A stretch of DNA of 64,000 nucleotides from Oscillospiraceae bacterium (GCA_017887325.1 JAGHIE010000002.1:1-64000); one strand, 5' to 3'; numbered from the stretch's first letter, positions 18,292 to 28,900 are shown. Notes: generated by a model not told the origin, from the letters alone. Program-made: numbers and translations.

Positions 18292-20985
18292 ATGGATGAA
18301 AATAGACTAGAACCTGAGTTGTTGTTAAAGCAAATAAAGGATTCTTCAAAATCAGATAACGAGGGGCATTTAAAAATATTTTTTGGATATGCAGCTGGAG
18401 TTGGAAAAACATATGCTATGCTAAAAGCAGCACATGCAGCAAAAAGAAGGGGTATAGATGTTGTTGTAGGTTATGTAGAACCACACCAAAGACCTCAAAC
18501 TACAGCTTTACTAAAAGGATTAGAACAACTCCCACTTTTATCTGTAAATCATAAAGGCTTAAACTTAAAGGAATTTGATCTTGATAGTGCTCTTGCAAGA
18601 AAGCCAAAACTTATATTGGTAGATGAATTAGCACACACAAATGCAGAAGGGTGTCGTCATTCAAAAAGATATCAAGATATTGCAGAGTTACTTAGAAATG
18701 GAATAGATGTTTATACAACTATAAATGTTCAACATATTGAAAGTTTGAATGATATGGTTGCTACAATTACAGGTATTACTGTAAGAGAAAGAATACCTGA
18801 CCATGTTTTTGATAAAGCATCACAGGTAGAACTTGTTGATATAGAACCAGAAGAGTTAATAGAAAGATTAAATGCTGGTAAAATTTATAGAGAAGTTCAA
18901 GCACAGAATGCACTAAAAAACTTTTTTGATATCAAAAATTTAACTGCACTTAGAGAAATAGCTTTGAGAAGATGTGCTGATAGAGTAAATAAAATATCAG
19001 GAAAAACAAGATTAAATGCAGATTATTATACTGATGAGCATATATTAGTTTGTTTATCATCTTCTCCATCAAACTCTAAGATTATTAGAACAGCATCAAG
19101 AATGGCAGATGCATTTAAAGGGTCATTTACAGCACTTTTTGTTGAAACACCTGATTTTCCTTATATGAGCGAAAAAAATAAAAATAGATTAAGGGATAAT
19201 ATTCACTTAGCTCAACAATTGGGTGCAAAAATTGAAACTGTTTATGGTGAAGATATTCCGCTTCAAATTGCAGAGTTTGCAAAGTATGCAGGTGTATCAA
19301 AAATAGTTCTTGGTAGAAATAATGCTAGGAGAAAATATTTTTGGAGTAAGCCAACTTTGACAGAACAATTAACAGAAAATGCTCCACATTTAGATATTTA
19401 TGTAATACCAGAAAGAAAACAAATAGTTCAAGAAAATGATAAAAAGGGAAAACACAAAATTGATAAAAAATTTGTTTTTGAAGATACAATGAAAAGTTTA
19501 TTGTTATTATTAATAGCAACTTTAATTGGATTTGTTTTTCACAGTTTTAATTTTTCAGAAGCTAATATAATTACAATATACATATTAAGTGTTCTTGCAA
19601 CAGCAACTTTAACAACTAAAAGAATTTATAGTTTGATTTCTTCCGTTGTTAGTGTTTTAACTTTTAATTATTTTTTTACAGAACCTAGATTTACATTTAC
19701 AGCTTATGATGCAGGGTATACTGCTACTTTTATAATAATGTTTATTTCTGCTTTTATTACAAGTACACTTGCAGTAAAGTTAAAACAACATGCAAGACAG
19801 TCAGCTCAAACAGCATACAGAACAAGAGTTTTATTAGAAACAAACCAAGTGCTACAAAAAGCAACAATGAAAAATGAAATTATTTTTTCAACAGCAAATC
19901 AACTTACAAAATTATTAAAAAGAGATATAATATTTTATATAGCAGATAACGGAGAATTGTGTAACCCTTGTGTTTTTACAAATGGTAAAAATAATTATAT
20001 TAAAGATTATACAAATGATAATGAGCGAGCGGTAGCAAAATGGGTTTATAAAAACAATAAACATGCAGGTGCTACCACAAATACTCTAGGAAGTGCTAAG
20101 TGCTTATATTTAGCTATAAGAATGAATAATTTTGTATATGGGGTTGTTGGAATAGTAATTGATAATAGTCCATTGGATTCATTTGAACATAATATTATGT
20201 TATCTATACTAGGTGAATGTGCTTTGGCATTAGAAAATGAAAAATCAAACAAAGAAAGAGAAGAAGCAGCTATTTTAGCTAAAAATGAGCAATTAAGGGC
20301 TAATTTATTAAGAGCAATTTCTCATGATTTAAGAACACCTTTAACATCTATTTCAGGTAATGCTAATATATTATTAGCAAGTGAAGATGCCATGAGCGTA
20401 GAAACAAAAAAACAACTATATACAGATATTTATGATGATTCATTGTGGTTGATAAATTTAGTAGAAAACTTATTGTCTGTAACAAGAATTGAAGATGGAA
20501 CGATGAATTTAAAATTATCAACTGAATTAATGGACGAAGTAATTACAGAAGCTTTAAGACATATTACTAGAAAAAAAGAAGAACATAACATAGTAGTTGA
20601 ATCTTCTGAAGATTTTATTCTTGCAAAAATAGATGCAAGATTAATTATACAAGTTATAATTAATATCGTTGATAATGCAATAAAATATACGCCAAAAGGT
20701 TCAGATATTATTATTTCAACTAAGAAAGTAAAAAATAAAGTCGTTGTCGATATTAAAGATAATGGTGATGGTATACCTAATGAGTCGAAGGCTAAAATTT
20801 TTGATATGTTTTATACTGGAAATATGAAAATAGTAGATAGTAGAAGAAGCATGGGATTAGGATTGGCACTTTGTAAGTCAATCATTACGGCACATAATGG
20901 TGAAATTTCTGTTTTTGATAATAAACCAAAAGGTACCGTATTTAGATTCACATTGCCAGCTGAGGAGGTTAATATAAATGAATAA
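18292..20985 (+). CDS. kdpD: KdpD, potassium-sensing histidine kinase
   Basis: KdpD senses low K+ or turgor and phosphorylates KdpE. The 897-aa protein has the full family layout. The N-terminal KdpD domain contains a Walker A motif (GYAAGVGKTYAML) and VDELAHTN as the Walker B region. A universal-stress-like domain lies at about residues 240-370. Four closely spaced helices lie at about 400-500 (DUF4118), followed by a GAF-like region. The kinase core has the H box ISHDLRTPLTSISG near residue 680, an N box (NIVDNAIKYTP) and G boxes (KDNGDGIP, GLGLALC). GGGGAG precedes the ATG. Its end overlaps the start of kdpE by 8 nt. Confidence 0.96.
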   Translation: MDENRLEPELLLKQIKDSSKSDNEGHLKIFFGYAAGVGKTYAMLKAAHAAKRRGIDVVVGYVEPHQRPQTTALLKGLEQLPLLSVNHKGLNLKEFDLDSALARKPKLILVDELAHTNAEGCRHSKRYQDIAELLRNGIDVYTTINVQHIESLNDMVATITGITVRERIPDHVFDKASQVELVDIEPEELIERLNAGKIYREVQAQNALKNFFDIKNLTALREIALRRCADRVNKISGKTRLNADYYTDEHILVCLSSSPSNSKIIRTASRMADAFKGSFTALFVETPDFPYMSEKNKNRLRDNIHLAQQLGAKIETVYGEDIPLQIAEFAKYAGVSKIVLGRNNARRKYFWSKPTLTEQLTENAPHLDIYVIPERKQIVQENDKKGKHKIDKKFVFEDTMKSLLLLLIATLIGFVFHSFNFSEANIITIYILSVLATATLTTKRIYSLISSVVSVLTFNYFFTEPRFTFTAYDAGYTATFIIMFISAFITSTLAVKLKQHARQSAQTAYRTRVLLETNQVLQKATMKNEIIFSTANQLTKLLKRDIIFYIADNGELCNPCVFTNGKNNYIKDYTNDNERAVAKWVYKNNKHAGATTNTLGSAKCLYLAIRMNNFVYGVVGIVIDNSPLDSFEHNIMLSILGECALALENEKSNKEREEAAILAKNEQLRANLLRAISHDLRTPLTSISGNANILLASEDAMSVETKKQLYTDIYDDSLWLINLVENLLSVTRIEDGTMNLKLSTELMDEVITEALRHITRKKEEHNIVVESSEDFILAKIDARLIIQVIINIVDNAIKYTPKGSDIIISTKKVKNKVVVDIKDNGDGIPNESKAKIFDMFYTGNMKIVDSRRSMGLGLALCKSIITAHNGEISVFDNKPKGTVFRFTLPAEEVNINE

Positions 20986-21676
20986 GCCAACTATTTTAGT
21001 TGTAGAAGATGATTATGCAGTTCGAAACTTAATATCTACAACATTAAAAACGCATGATTATAAATTTATTACAGCAATGAATGGAGAAACAGCAATACTT
21101 GAAGCTGTTTCTCATAACCCAGATATAATATTACTAGATTTGGGGCTACCTGATATAGATGGTATACAATTAATTAAAAAAATTCGTTCTTGGTCTATGA
21201 CACCAATTATTGTTATCAGCGCAAGAAGTGAAGATACAGATAAAATTGATGCTTTGGATGCAGGTGCTGATGATTATTTAACAAAACCATTTTCAGTAGA
21301 AGAATTACTAGCTAGATTAAGAGTTACTTTTAGAAGATTAAATTATGTACAAAATGCTGAAAAAGAAATGAACTCTATTTTTATAAATGGAGAATTAAAA
21401 ATCGATTATGCAGCGGGATGTGCATATATTAATGATAAGGAATTACACTTAACACCAATTGAATACAAACTTTTATGTTTATTATCTAAAAATGTTGGGA
21501 AAGTTTTAACACACACTTTTATAACAAAAGAAATTTGGGGGAATTATGTAGAAAATGATGTAGCATCTCTCAGAGTTTTTATGGCTACTTTAAGAAAAAA
21601 AATAGAAAAAGATACATCAATGCCTCAATATATACAAACTCATGTAGGAGTAGGGTATAGAATGATTAAATTATAA
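20978..21676 (+). CDS. kdpE: KdpE, OmpR-type response regulator of the kdp operon
   Basis: This 232-aa regulator has a receiver domain with the acidic pair Asp11-Asp12, phospho-acceptor Asp54 in PDIILLDLGLP and a Lys in YLTKPFS. It also has a winged-helix DNA-binding domain (LTPIEYKLLCLLSKNVGKVL, then HVGVGYRM at the end). It is translationally coupled to kdpD by an 8-nt overlap. The 11-bp-spaced direct repeats at 13014, 13298 and 18203 are the likely binding sites, since OmpR/PhoB-type proteins bind such repeats. Confidence 0.95.
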   Translation: MNKPTILVVEDDYAVRNLISTTLKTHDYKFITAMNGETAILEAVSHNPDIILLDLGLPDIDGIQLIKKIRSWSMTPIIVISARSEDTDKIDALDAGADDYLTKPFSVEELLARLRVTFRRLNYVQNAEKEMNSIFINGELKIDYAAGCAYINDKELHLTPIEYKLLCLLSKNVGKVLTHTFITKEIWGNYVENDVASLRVFMATLRKKIEKDTSMPQYIQTHVGVGYRMIKL

Positions 21677-21720
21677 AGATGTATATTTAAATACAACGAA
21701 TAACCTCTGATAATAAACTA

Positions 21721-22345
21721 TTGGGTATCGCCATACTCGCTAAATTCTATCATATAAAAATCTCATTTTATTTAAATAAATTGTATTCTTTTAATATTGA
21801 ATTTAATATTTGTTTCTTATCATCATCCTTTTCACATAAAAGAAGCCTAAAAGATCATACACCAATTTCCATTTTATTTATGGCATATTTTATTGGAATA
21901 GGATTTACATCAGAAAACAAAGCGTTTATAAACTTTAAATATTTTATTTGTAAGTGTTCACTTTCATGTGTGTCACAATCAAAAAATGATGTACACATTT
22001 TGTATACTACATCAGGCAAAATATTTGATAATACTGAAATAACACCTTTTGCACCTATAGATAAAGAAGTTATTTGGTCATCATTTTCGGAGTATATGGT
22101 ACGATATTGAAAATGCAGAAAGGGATATTTTAGAAAATCCTGTTGATGTAATTTTAAATTTATGTAGATGTTATTAATATATACTTAATGAGCTAATAAT
22201 ATCAAAAGAAAAAGGTGGAAAATGGGGATTGGTTAATTTATATAAAAAATATAACCAACTAATTTCTTGTGCAATAGACTGTTATCAATCTGATAAAAAA
22301 TGGATTTTAATAAAGAAGATGAAATATATTTTGCTAAAGATATAT
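21721..22345 (+). pseudogene. Decayed aminoglycoside adenylyltransferase-like (DUF4111) gene
   Basis: The C-terminal half is recognisable over two frames. FAPIDKEVIW (near 22060) is followed after a frameshift by SIWYDIENAERDILENPVDV and then ILNLCRCY, a stop, and then ISKEKGGKWGLVNLYKKYN (near 22215) with LISCAIDCY. This matches the order in streptomycin/spectinomycin adenylyltransferases of the AadA/ANT(9) type and their uncharacterised DUF4111 relatives. The upstream 129-residue open frame from 21721 contains FAPIDKEV at its end, but its N-terminal part lacks the nucleotidyltransferase GS...D.D motif, so the 5' half is gone or scrambled. The gene is not functional. Confidence 0.65.
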
Positions 22346-22397
22346 TAAATAAAATTAAGTTTAATATGAACTTCATTTGATTAAAGGTAGTAGTGTT

Positions 22398-22814
22398 ATG
22401 AAATTTAAAGGAAAAGTAGCAGAGTGGTTTTATGTAATTATATTGTTTTTAGCAGTAATTTTAATTTCTACTATTATTTCTACAATTAGAGATAAAGAAA
22501 TAATAGATATGATTATTTGTTTAGTAATGTTTATTTTAATAGAATTATTTTTTATTTCTATTGTATTATTTAATTATGTAAAATTAGAAGATGATTACTT
22601 GTTAATTGTATTTGGTTTTGTAAAAAAGAAAATTCCATACGATGATATACTAACACTCTGTGCTACAAATAATCCATTATCATCTTTAGCAGCGTCTTTG
22701 GATAGAATTGAAATAAAGTGTAAAAATAAATCAATTGTATTAATTTCATTACTAAATAAAGAAGATTTTTTTAGAGAAATAAGCAAGAAAAATGCTGGAA
22801 TTATTGTTATGTAA
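22398..22814 (+). CDS. Membrane protein with a bacterial PH domain (YyaB-like, bPH_4)
   Basis: The 138-aa product has two membrane helices near the N-terminus (about residues 8-30 and 38-60) and a C-terminal PH-like domain in the cytoplasm. The domain shows the typical stretch IPYDDILTLCATNNPLSSLA, followed by SLDRIEIKC and then a KEDFFREI-type end. I prefer the ATG at 22398, which has AAAGG upstream, over a TTG 21 nt earlier. The family has no established function; membrane-stress or cell-envelope roles are guesses. The next gene follows after 30 nt and may be cotranscribed. Confidence 0.75.
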   Translation: MKFKGKVAEWFYVIILFLAVILISTIISTIRDKEIIDMIICLVMFILIELFFISIVLFNYVKLEDDYLLIVFGFVKKKIPYDDILTLCATNNPLSSLAASLDRIEIKCKNKSIVLISLLNKEDFFREISKKNAGIIVM

Positions 22815-22844
22815 ATATATATAAAATTAATAAGGGGGAATAAA

Positions 22845-23537
22845 ATGAAAAACTTAGTTAAAGAAAGCAAGGATATATGGAATAAAAATGCAACTTTTTG
22901 GGATGATAACATGGGTGATAATTCAAATGAGTTTCATCGAATAGTGATTAGACCTAAAGTTACAGAATTATTATCACCAAAGGCATCAGATTATATATTA
23001 GATATTGCTTGTGGAAATGGAAATTATTCTGCATATCTTGCAGATAGTGGGATTTCAGTAGTTGCTTTTGACTATAGTGAAAAGTTAATTGAGTTAGCGA
23101 AAAAAAGGCAAGAAAAATATTTAGATAAAATAGAATTTTGTGTAGCTGATGCAACAAGCAAAGAAAGTCTATTAAATTTAAAAAGAAAAAATAAATTTAC
23201 AAAAGCAGTCTGTAATATGGCAATTATGGATATAACAGACATAGAGCCATTAATACAGACAGTTTATGAATTGCTTGATGATGGTGGTATTTTTGTGTTT
23301 GCTACACAACATCCTTGTTTTGTTACTCTTACAAACAAATATATGACACCACATCAATATTATGGAGTTGCCATTGAAGGACAACCAGAAAAACAGCATT
23401 ATTATCATAGGTCATTACAGGATATTTTTAATTTATGTTTCAAAACAGGTTTTGTAGTTGATGGATTTTATGAAGAATGTTTTAAAGATGAAAAAGAAAT
23501 TCCAATGGTGATAATAGTGAGATTAAAAAAGATGTAA
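22845..23537 (+). CDS. Class I SAM-dependent methyltransferase
   Basis: The 230-aa cytoplasmic enzyme has the Rossmann-type methyltransferase fold. Motif I is YILDIACGNGNYS (about residues 47-59), the acidic end of strand 2 is VVAFDYSEKLIELAKKR, and motif III-like VCNMAIMDITDI is clear. The C-terminal part, with ATQHPCFVTLTN, suggests a small-molecule substrate like other UbiE-like enzymes in Firmicutes, but the substrate is unknown. A GGGGG site lies 8 nt before the ATG. A terminator follows, so the PH-domain gene and this one form a short unit. Confidence 0.85.
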   Translation: MKNLVKESKDIWNKNATFWDDNMGDNSNEFHRIVIRPKVTELLSPKASDYILDIACGNGNYSAYLADSGISVVAFDYSEKLIELAKKRQEKYLDKIEFCVADATSKESLLNLKRKNKFTKAVCNMAIMDITDIEPLIQTVYELLDDGGIFVFATQHPCFVTLTNKYMTPHQYYGVAIEGQPEKQHYYHRSLQDIFNLCFKTGFVVDGFYEECFKDEKEIPMVIIVRLKKM

Positions 23538-23562
23538 CATATAAATAGAAAATAGTTTAGAG

Positions 23563-23599
23563 AGCACCTAAGTTGATTTTATTTTAGGTGCTTTTTTAC
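23563..23599 (+). terminator. Terminator after the methyltransferase gene
   Basis: AGCACCTAA (23563-23571) pairs with TTAGGTGCT (23584-23592), followed by TTTTT. Confidence 0.88.
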
Positions 23600-24001
23600 A
23601 CCTAAAATAAAGGAAAAACAAAATAAACACAATATATTTATCTATAAAGCTTAAAAGCAATAGCAAATTTATGTTTTGGTCTTTAAGAGATTTTAGTATT
23701 TTTTCAGTCATCATCTTAATATCATCAATAATTTAGATTTAAAGATATTTTACTTTTCATAAGCGTAAAAAAATAATATGAGAATTTGTTCTAAGATTAA
23801 AGATTTCCATTTATCTTAAATCCAATAGTGAGGTTTATTTCACTTTCTAAAAAAAATGTACTTACTTGTTATTTCTACTTTAACAATATATAATTCAAAT
23901 ATATCATAATTTTGTGATTATGTAGTATGAATTTAAGCAACTGTTGTGTTTATGATGTATATAAATATAGATTTTAATAATAAGGAGGTCATAAATAATT
24001 T
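23600..24001. other. AT-rich gap without a recognised gene
   Basis: No supported coding region is visible on either strand. A short minus-strand frame of about 50 residues (near 23730 down to 23570, starting MMTEKILKSLKDQN) runs into the terminator and is probably chance or a remnant. The promoter of the dehydrogenase gene should lie in the last 150 bases. The Shine-Dalgarno AAGGAGGT is 13-15 nt from the next ATG, which is rather far. Confidence 0.4.
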
Positions 24002-24709
24002 ATGAAAAGAGTACTAATTACAGGTGGAGCATCCGGAATAGGAAAACATTTAGTAAATGGATATGCTAAACAAGGATATGAGGTGTTTGCTATTGACAAA
24101 TTACCTGCTTCTTTCTCTTTAAATAACATTCATTTTTTTCAAGTAGATTTACAAGATGAAACACAAATTTATAACTGCTTTCATATTATTAGAGAACAAT
24201 ATGGTGAGATTCATATTTTAATTAATAATGGAGCTATTAGCAAGTTTCATAAATCTATTTTTGAATTAACTTCTAAAGAATTTGATCAAGTTATACAAAC
24301 CAATTTAAGAGGTTCATTTTTATGCTGCAAAGAATTTATATCACAACATAGCATAGGAAGTTATGGTCGTATTATCAATATTGCTTCAACTCGATTTCAT
24401 CAAAATGAAGCTGGGTGGGAAGCTTATGGTGCTTCAAAAGGTGGATTAGTATCATTAACTAATAGTCTTTGTGTATCACTATCTAATACTGGTATTACAG
24501 TTAATGCAATTAGTCCGGGATGGATTGAAGTGAATGAATATGATGAGCTAAGTGAAAATGATCATAAGCAACATCCTTCTGGTAGAGTTGGGAAACCAAA
24601 AGATATTTTGAATGCTTGTTTGTTTTTATCTGATCCATCCAATGATTTTGTGAATGGAATAAATCTTATTGTAGATGGTGGTATGACTAAAAAAATGATT
24701 TATTCATAA
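24002..24709 (+). CDS. Short-chain dehydrogenase/reductase (classical SDR)
   Basis: The 235-aa NAD(P)-dependent oxidoreductase shows the cofactor motif TGGASGIG (residues 7-14), the NNGA variant of the NNAG motif, a catalytic Ser in NIASTRF, and Tyr and Lys in YGASK. NAISPGWI follows the active site, and GINLIVDGGM closes the fold, as in 3-oxoacyl reductase-like members. The substrate is not readable from sequence. It is followed 32 nt later by the remains of an aldo/keto reductase, so the two were probably one redox operon before the second gene was damaged. Confidence 0.9.
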   Translation: MKRVLITGGASGIGKHLVNGYAKQGYEVFAIDKLPASFSLNNIHFFQVDLQDETQIYNCFHIIREQYGEIHILINNGAISKFHKSIFELTSKEFDQVIQTNLRGSFLCCKEFISQHSIGSYGRIINIASTRFHQNEAGWEAYGASKGGLVSLTNSLCVSLSNTGITVNAISPGWIEVNEYDELSENDHKQHPSGRVGKPKDILNACLFLSDPSNDFVNGINLIVDGGMTKKMIYS

Positions 24710-24741
24710 ACATTTGATTTTAATAATTAATAGGGGTTTTT

Positions 24742-25064
24742 ATGAATTATCGAATCTTAGGGAGAACTGGTCTCAAAGTTAGCGAAATTGGTTTAGGTGG
24801 GGAATGGTTTAGTGGTTTATCATCTGAATAAAGTACTGCTATTGTTGATGCAGCACACTTAGATATTGCGACTATTACAAAATTCTTAGATTTAGCTCAA
24901 CAACAAGAAACTGTACCAGGTACAGTAATGGAGCATTATTGGGATTTATCTCCACTGCAAGCAATTGTCTAATGTGTGATCGTTGTGAATCGAATTGTCT
25001 GTATGGTGTTCAAATCAGAGAGAATATGAAAATATTTAGTATAAATGATAAAATGATAGACTAA
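24742..25064 (+). pseudogene. Aldo/keto reductase with a large internal deletion
   Basis: A gene start (MNYRILGRTGLKVSEIGLGG) with the typical aldo/keto reductase N-terminus ends in a stop after 29 codons. The next bases encode pieces of the C-terminal end: ATITKFLDLAQQQETVPGTV, then EHYWDLS, then after a frameshift CLMCDRCESNCLYGVQIREN. That C-terminal Cys-rich motif belongs to the subgroup with a ferredoxin-like tail. About 230 central residues are missing. Start and end of the same gene in the correct order and strand show a deletion in place. Confidence 0.85.
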
Positions 25065-25395
25065 TAAAAAGAAATAAAATCATATATAGTAAATACTCAA
25101 AGTTTTGAAAAGCTATTTAATGATAAAGACGGCACAAAATAAAGATATTTCAAAGGTGATTTACAGAACTTCTTCTATTCAACTGATTAGAAAATTTAGT
25201 GATCCAAAATGAATTAATTTTACAATAGAATAGTTATACTCTTTTAGATAATACGATTTATGTTATAACAAGAAAAAATATCCTAATATTTTATGCGTTA
25301 AAATATACAAATTTGATTATATAAGAATGTATAATTTTTAAGTTGACATTTATATTTTTTGATGATACAATACTGCAAGATAAAATTTGAACAAT
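25065..25395. other. Gap between the reductase remnant and the riboswitch
   Basis: I see no gene here. Scattered frames (for example a short stretch EIKSYIVNTQSFEKLFNDKD near 25075-25135) end quickly and match nothing I recognise. The end of the gap should contain the promoter of the riboswitch RNA: a TTGACA at 25343-25348 is followed by GATACAAT (near 25364-25371), a plausible -35/-10 pair. Confidence 0.45.
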
Positions 25396-25398
25396 TTG

Positions 25399-25576
25399 CA
25401 ATATGGTGCCTATGGAAGCATAGGAGAATTGGGAAGTATTGGTGAAAATCCGACACGACAGCCATCACTGTGATTGACGATGAAAAGGACAGTATACCAT
25501 TGAAATGTTTGCATTTTGAGAAGGTGTCCTTTTTCGGTAAAGCCGTAAGTCATAAGTCAGGAAACCAGCCATATTG
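25399..25576 (+). ncRNA. Cobalamin riboswitch
   Basis: The conserved elements appear in order: closing stem CAATAT/ATATTG at the ends, GGTGCC with a CCTATG/CATAGG hairpin, GGGAA, the GGTGAAAATCC segment, a CAGCC...CACTGT segment equivalent to the CCCGC-ACTGT core, a variable arm (near 25480-25540), and the B12-box AAGTCAGGAAACCAGCC (as AAGTCAGGAAACCAGCC at about 25554-25570). The consensus of the cobalamin riboswitch family fits well. Nearby downstream hairpins can act as its expression platform. It points toward the surface-protein gene at 25949. Confidence 0.93.
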
Positions 25577-25635
25577 TTAGGGAAAGTATATATTCCTGGG
25601 TAAAGGGGAGTATATCTAAAAAAATGGTTGGTTTT

Positions 25636-25674
25636 AAGCCGCTTTCTCTATGTAAAGGGAAAGCGGCTTTTTGT
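25636..25674 (+). terminator. Terminator, likely the riboswitch expression platform
   Basis: AAGCCGCTTTC (25636-25646) pairs with GAAAGCGGCTT (25659-25669), followed by TTT and more T. It begins about 60 nt after the riboswitch core and is the natural off-switch when cobalamin is bound. Confidence 0.88.
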
Positions 25675-25700
25675 TGCACGATGATATGTTTTGAAAGGAA

Positions 25701-25743
25701 GATCTCCTCCATTACGATCTGAGTGGAGGAGATCAGCTTTTTT
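25701..25743 (+). terminator. Second terminator-like hairpin before the surface-protein gene
   Basis: GATCTCCTCCA (25701-25711) and TGGAGGAGATC (25724-25734) form an 11-bp stem, followed by AGCTTTTTT. Two strong hairpins in a row before one gene are unusual. Note the arms contain CTCCTCC, an anti-Shine-Dalgarno-like sequence. Confidence 0.8.
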
Positions 25744-25948
25744 CATACTTCTGCAGTCTAAGGCGGTATGCACATGGATGTTGTTGCCAGAATAAAACAT
25801 ACATCAAATATTTACTGTCGGATCAATTATTGTATATTATCAATGATAGTTCTTTTGATGTAGATACATTTTAGTAATTGGAATACAACAATTTGTTAGT
25901 ATTCTTATTATATAGATATTTTATATTAAATTTGGAGGGAATTAAAAC

Positions 25949-28900
25949 ATGAAAAAAGCACACGGTAAAAAGCGTTTTCTGTCATTTGTGATAGCGCTTA
26001 TGATGGTATTTTCGATGTTTAGTACATCGGTATTGACTGTATCCGCTGCTGGTATAATTGAAATGTCTAATGTCAGCATATCAGGCAACACTGGATACTA
26101 CGTCAAAGATGGCGATCTATACAGCTACGATATACAGACAGAAAAAAGTACGGCAGTAGGCAGTATGACTGATTTGGATGCTGACTATGTACTATACGAT
26201 GGTACAAATTTGTATACAGCAGGAACAAATACGGTGGTTACAGCCTATAATACTGAAAATTGGTCACAGGAGTGGAAATTTGATAAGCAGGATGCATTCA
26301 AATTCCAACCACCAATGGCTGGGGCAGTATATTGTCAACCTAATGCTGAAATGGTGTTAAAAAATGGTTGTCTATATGTTTATACCTATGCAATGGGTGG
26401 AACATTTATGCAACAAGCCAAAGCTGCTGTGGTTATTTTGAATGCGGCAGACGGATTGGAAAAAAATCCTGTTTCTCTTACAAGTGTAAGTAACAGCAAT
26501 GGAAATACTAAAAGTCTTGCCTATGAACTGGACGATAACCTTGTTTTTTCTGGTTCTACTTTTGCAACAGTAAACACAAAGACCAACGAAGTAACTTATA
26601 AAGCAGGACTGTTTGATGGCGCAACTGTATATGAAAGTGCTCTGAACGCAGTAGTAGGACTTAGTGGTGGCACTGTTCAATACACAGCATATCCTTTGAC
26701 GGATTCTGCAGAAAAAACAAATATGAATTTGACACCTGCTGGTTCAAGTCCTGTTATGATGAATGTGGATGAAGTGCCAGTTGTCTTCTCTGTGAAAGAT
26801 GGTAAGGTAGTTTATGACATCTTTACTGGGTTGGAATTGGTAACCAAAACAACAGATGTGAAAGTGGAAAGTCTTTCTGGATTAACTGTATTAGGTAATA
26901 ACGCATACATTTTAAACCAAGATGGAGAAATTGCCAAAATCACAGTGAATTTTGGGGATACACCAATTCACCAAGCACCTACAGAAGCTGCAAAAAAATT
27001 AGATCAGAGAATTCAAGCAATTTTGGACGAGATGGGTAGTTATAACGGCGAACCATGGATTGATAAAAATCTTTCTCTGAAATATGAAGAAGAAATTAAT
27101 TCTATTGACAAAGCTTATACTGCTATGGATGAATCAGAACGCAAGGGTGTTTTAAAAGCAGAGTGGCTGAATAAATTGAAGGCTAAGTCAAATGAATTAC
27201 GCGACAATTTGGATAAACTTAATGATACTATTAAAGCATTACCAGCAGTTGAAAGCTTAAAGAAATCCGATGCAAAAGAGGTAAAATCAGCACAGGATAT
27301 ATATAATAGTATGCATGAATTTGATAAGACACTTGTAGATAAAAAGCTATTTGTTTTATTGGAAAAAGTTGCGGCATTTGATGTAATTGATATGATTGAT
27401 GCACTACCTACAGTAGAAGAAGTAAAAACTACTGACCTTTCAACTGTACAGACAGCTAGAAAAGCTTATGATGCAGTTGTTGACAAATGGAAAGATGAAG
27501 TAAGCAATCTTACAAAATTAGAAGAGCTTGAGAAAAAACTAGATGAACTTCTTCAAGGTATGGGAGAGGGTTCTTACTGGTCTTCCTACGGCAAAGATCA
27601 TAACAACAATGCTATTGTGGACAGTAAACTTCCTACAAGTCTTGATGATATGGAAATTCTGTTTGATGGTCAGGAAGAAAAAATGTCTGCCAATGAGCCT
27701 ATTATTGTAGGTGACCGTGTATATACTGCACGAGGAACAAAGTTATCTTGTTTTGATTTAAACGGAAATTTAATTTCCTCAGTAGATACATATACATCTT
27801 CTGACTTTTTCTCTCGCCTTGCTTATGGAGACGGAAAAATTTTTGTTACAATCAAAGGTCGTGTACAAGCATTTGATGCAAATACACTAAAATCTTTGTG
27901 GTTGACACCAGATACTGGACTTCAAATGCAAAGCCCTATTACTTATAATGATGGTTACATTTATTTTGGAGGAACTTCCGGTGGAGGAGGAGGCTCTGCG
28001 CCAACAGATGGAGCTTATTACTGTGTGTCCACTAAGGATGAAGACCCTAAAAACTTATATGAAGTGAAAGATGTTACATGGGAATCAAAAACAGGCGGAT
28101 ATTACTGGGGCGGCGGTATTGTTGTAGGCGATAAGATTTATTTTGCCGGCGATAATGGTATTTTGTATGTTCGTCATCTGACTGAAGACATTGTGTATGA
28201 CAGCTATGTATTAGGTGGAAAAGTTCGTTCTGTTCCTGTTTATGACACAGCTACTAATCGATTGATGGTTGCAACTGTCGATAACCATACTCTATATGCA
28301 TTTGAATTGAATCAAGATGGCTCTCTAAATAAGGAAACTGTTATTAAAACAGATGAATTTGGAGGAACATTGGGTGGTTTTTCTGCTTATAATGGACGTG
28401 TTTATCTACCTTCTGGTGGAATGCTTTCTTCTGGTCCACTTGTTGTTATGGAATTGGATGAAAAAGCAGGCAAGTTTACAAAAGCATATGAAATCTCACA
28501 GATCAAAACACAAAGTTTGCCATTGGTTACTACAGCCTATGCAACTGCGAAAAATGATTATACAGTCTATGTCTATGTCGTAGATTTCGAGTTTGGTGTG
28601 GCTTATTGCTTTGAAGACAGTCAGGGACAGACAGAATATAAAGAAGTATTTAAAATTGGTAATAGCGAAATTATTGGTGGAAAAGAGCATAAAACTACAA
28701 CTTACAATTCTGGTGGCTTCCGTGCCGACCCAAACGGTAATTTGTATTTTATTGGAGGAAGCAGCTGGGGATTCCCAAATGGTGGTTCAGCTACTACTTA
28801 TGCACTAACTATTTTCAGTAGTAAAAACGCCGATTTTACAGCTGATGATGTAGAAAACGCAATTGCGCTTTTACCAGATGAAATCAGTTATGAGGATAAA

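Noticed and set aside
21721-22110. 129-codon frame taken as an intact gene
   Set aside because: Its end continues, after a frameshift, into the C-terminal half of an adenylyltransferase-like protein, so it is part of a pseudogene.
25670-25690. TTGCACGATGATA after the riboswitch terminator, similar to the repeats at 46853
   Set aside because: Only one copy without the 21-bp partner, so probably chance.
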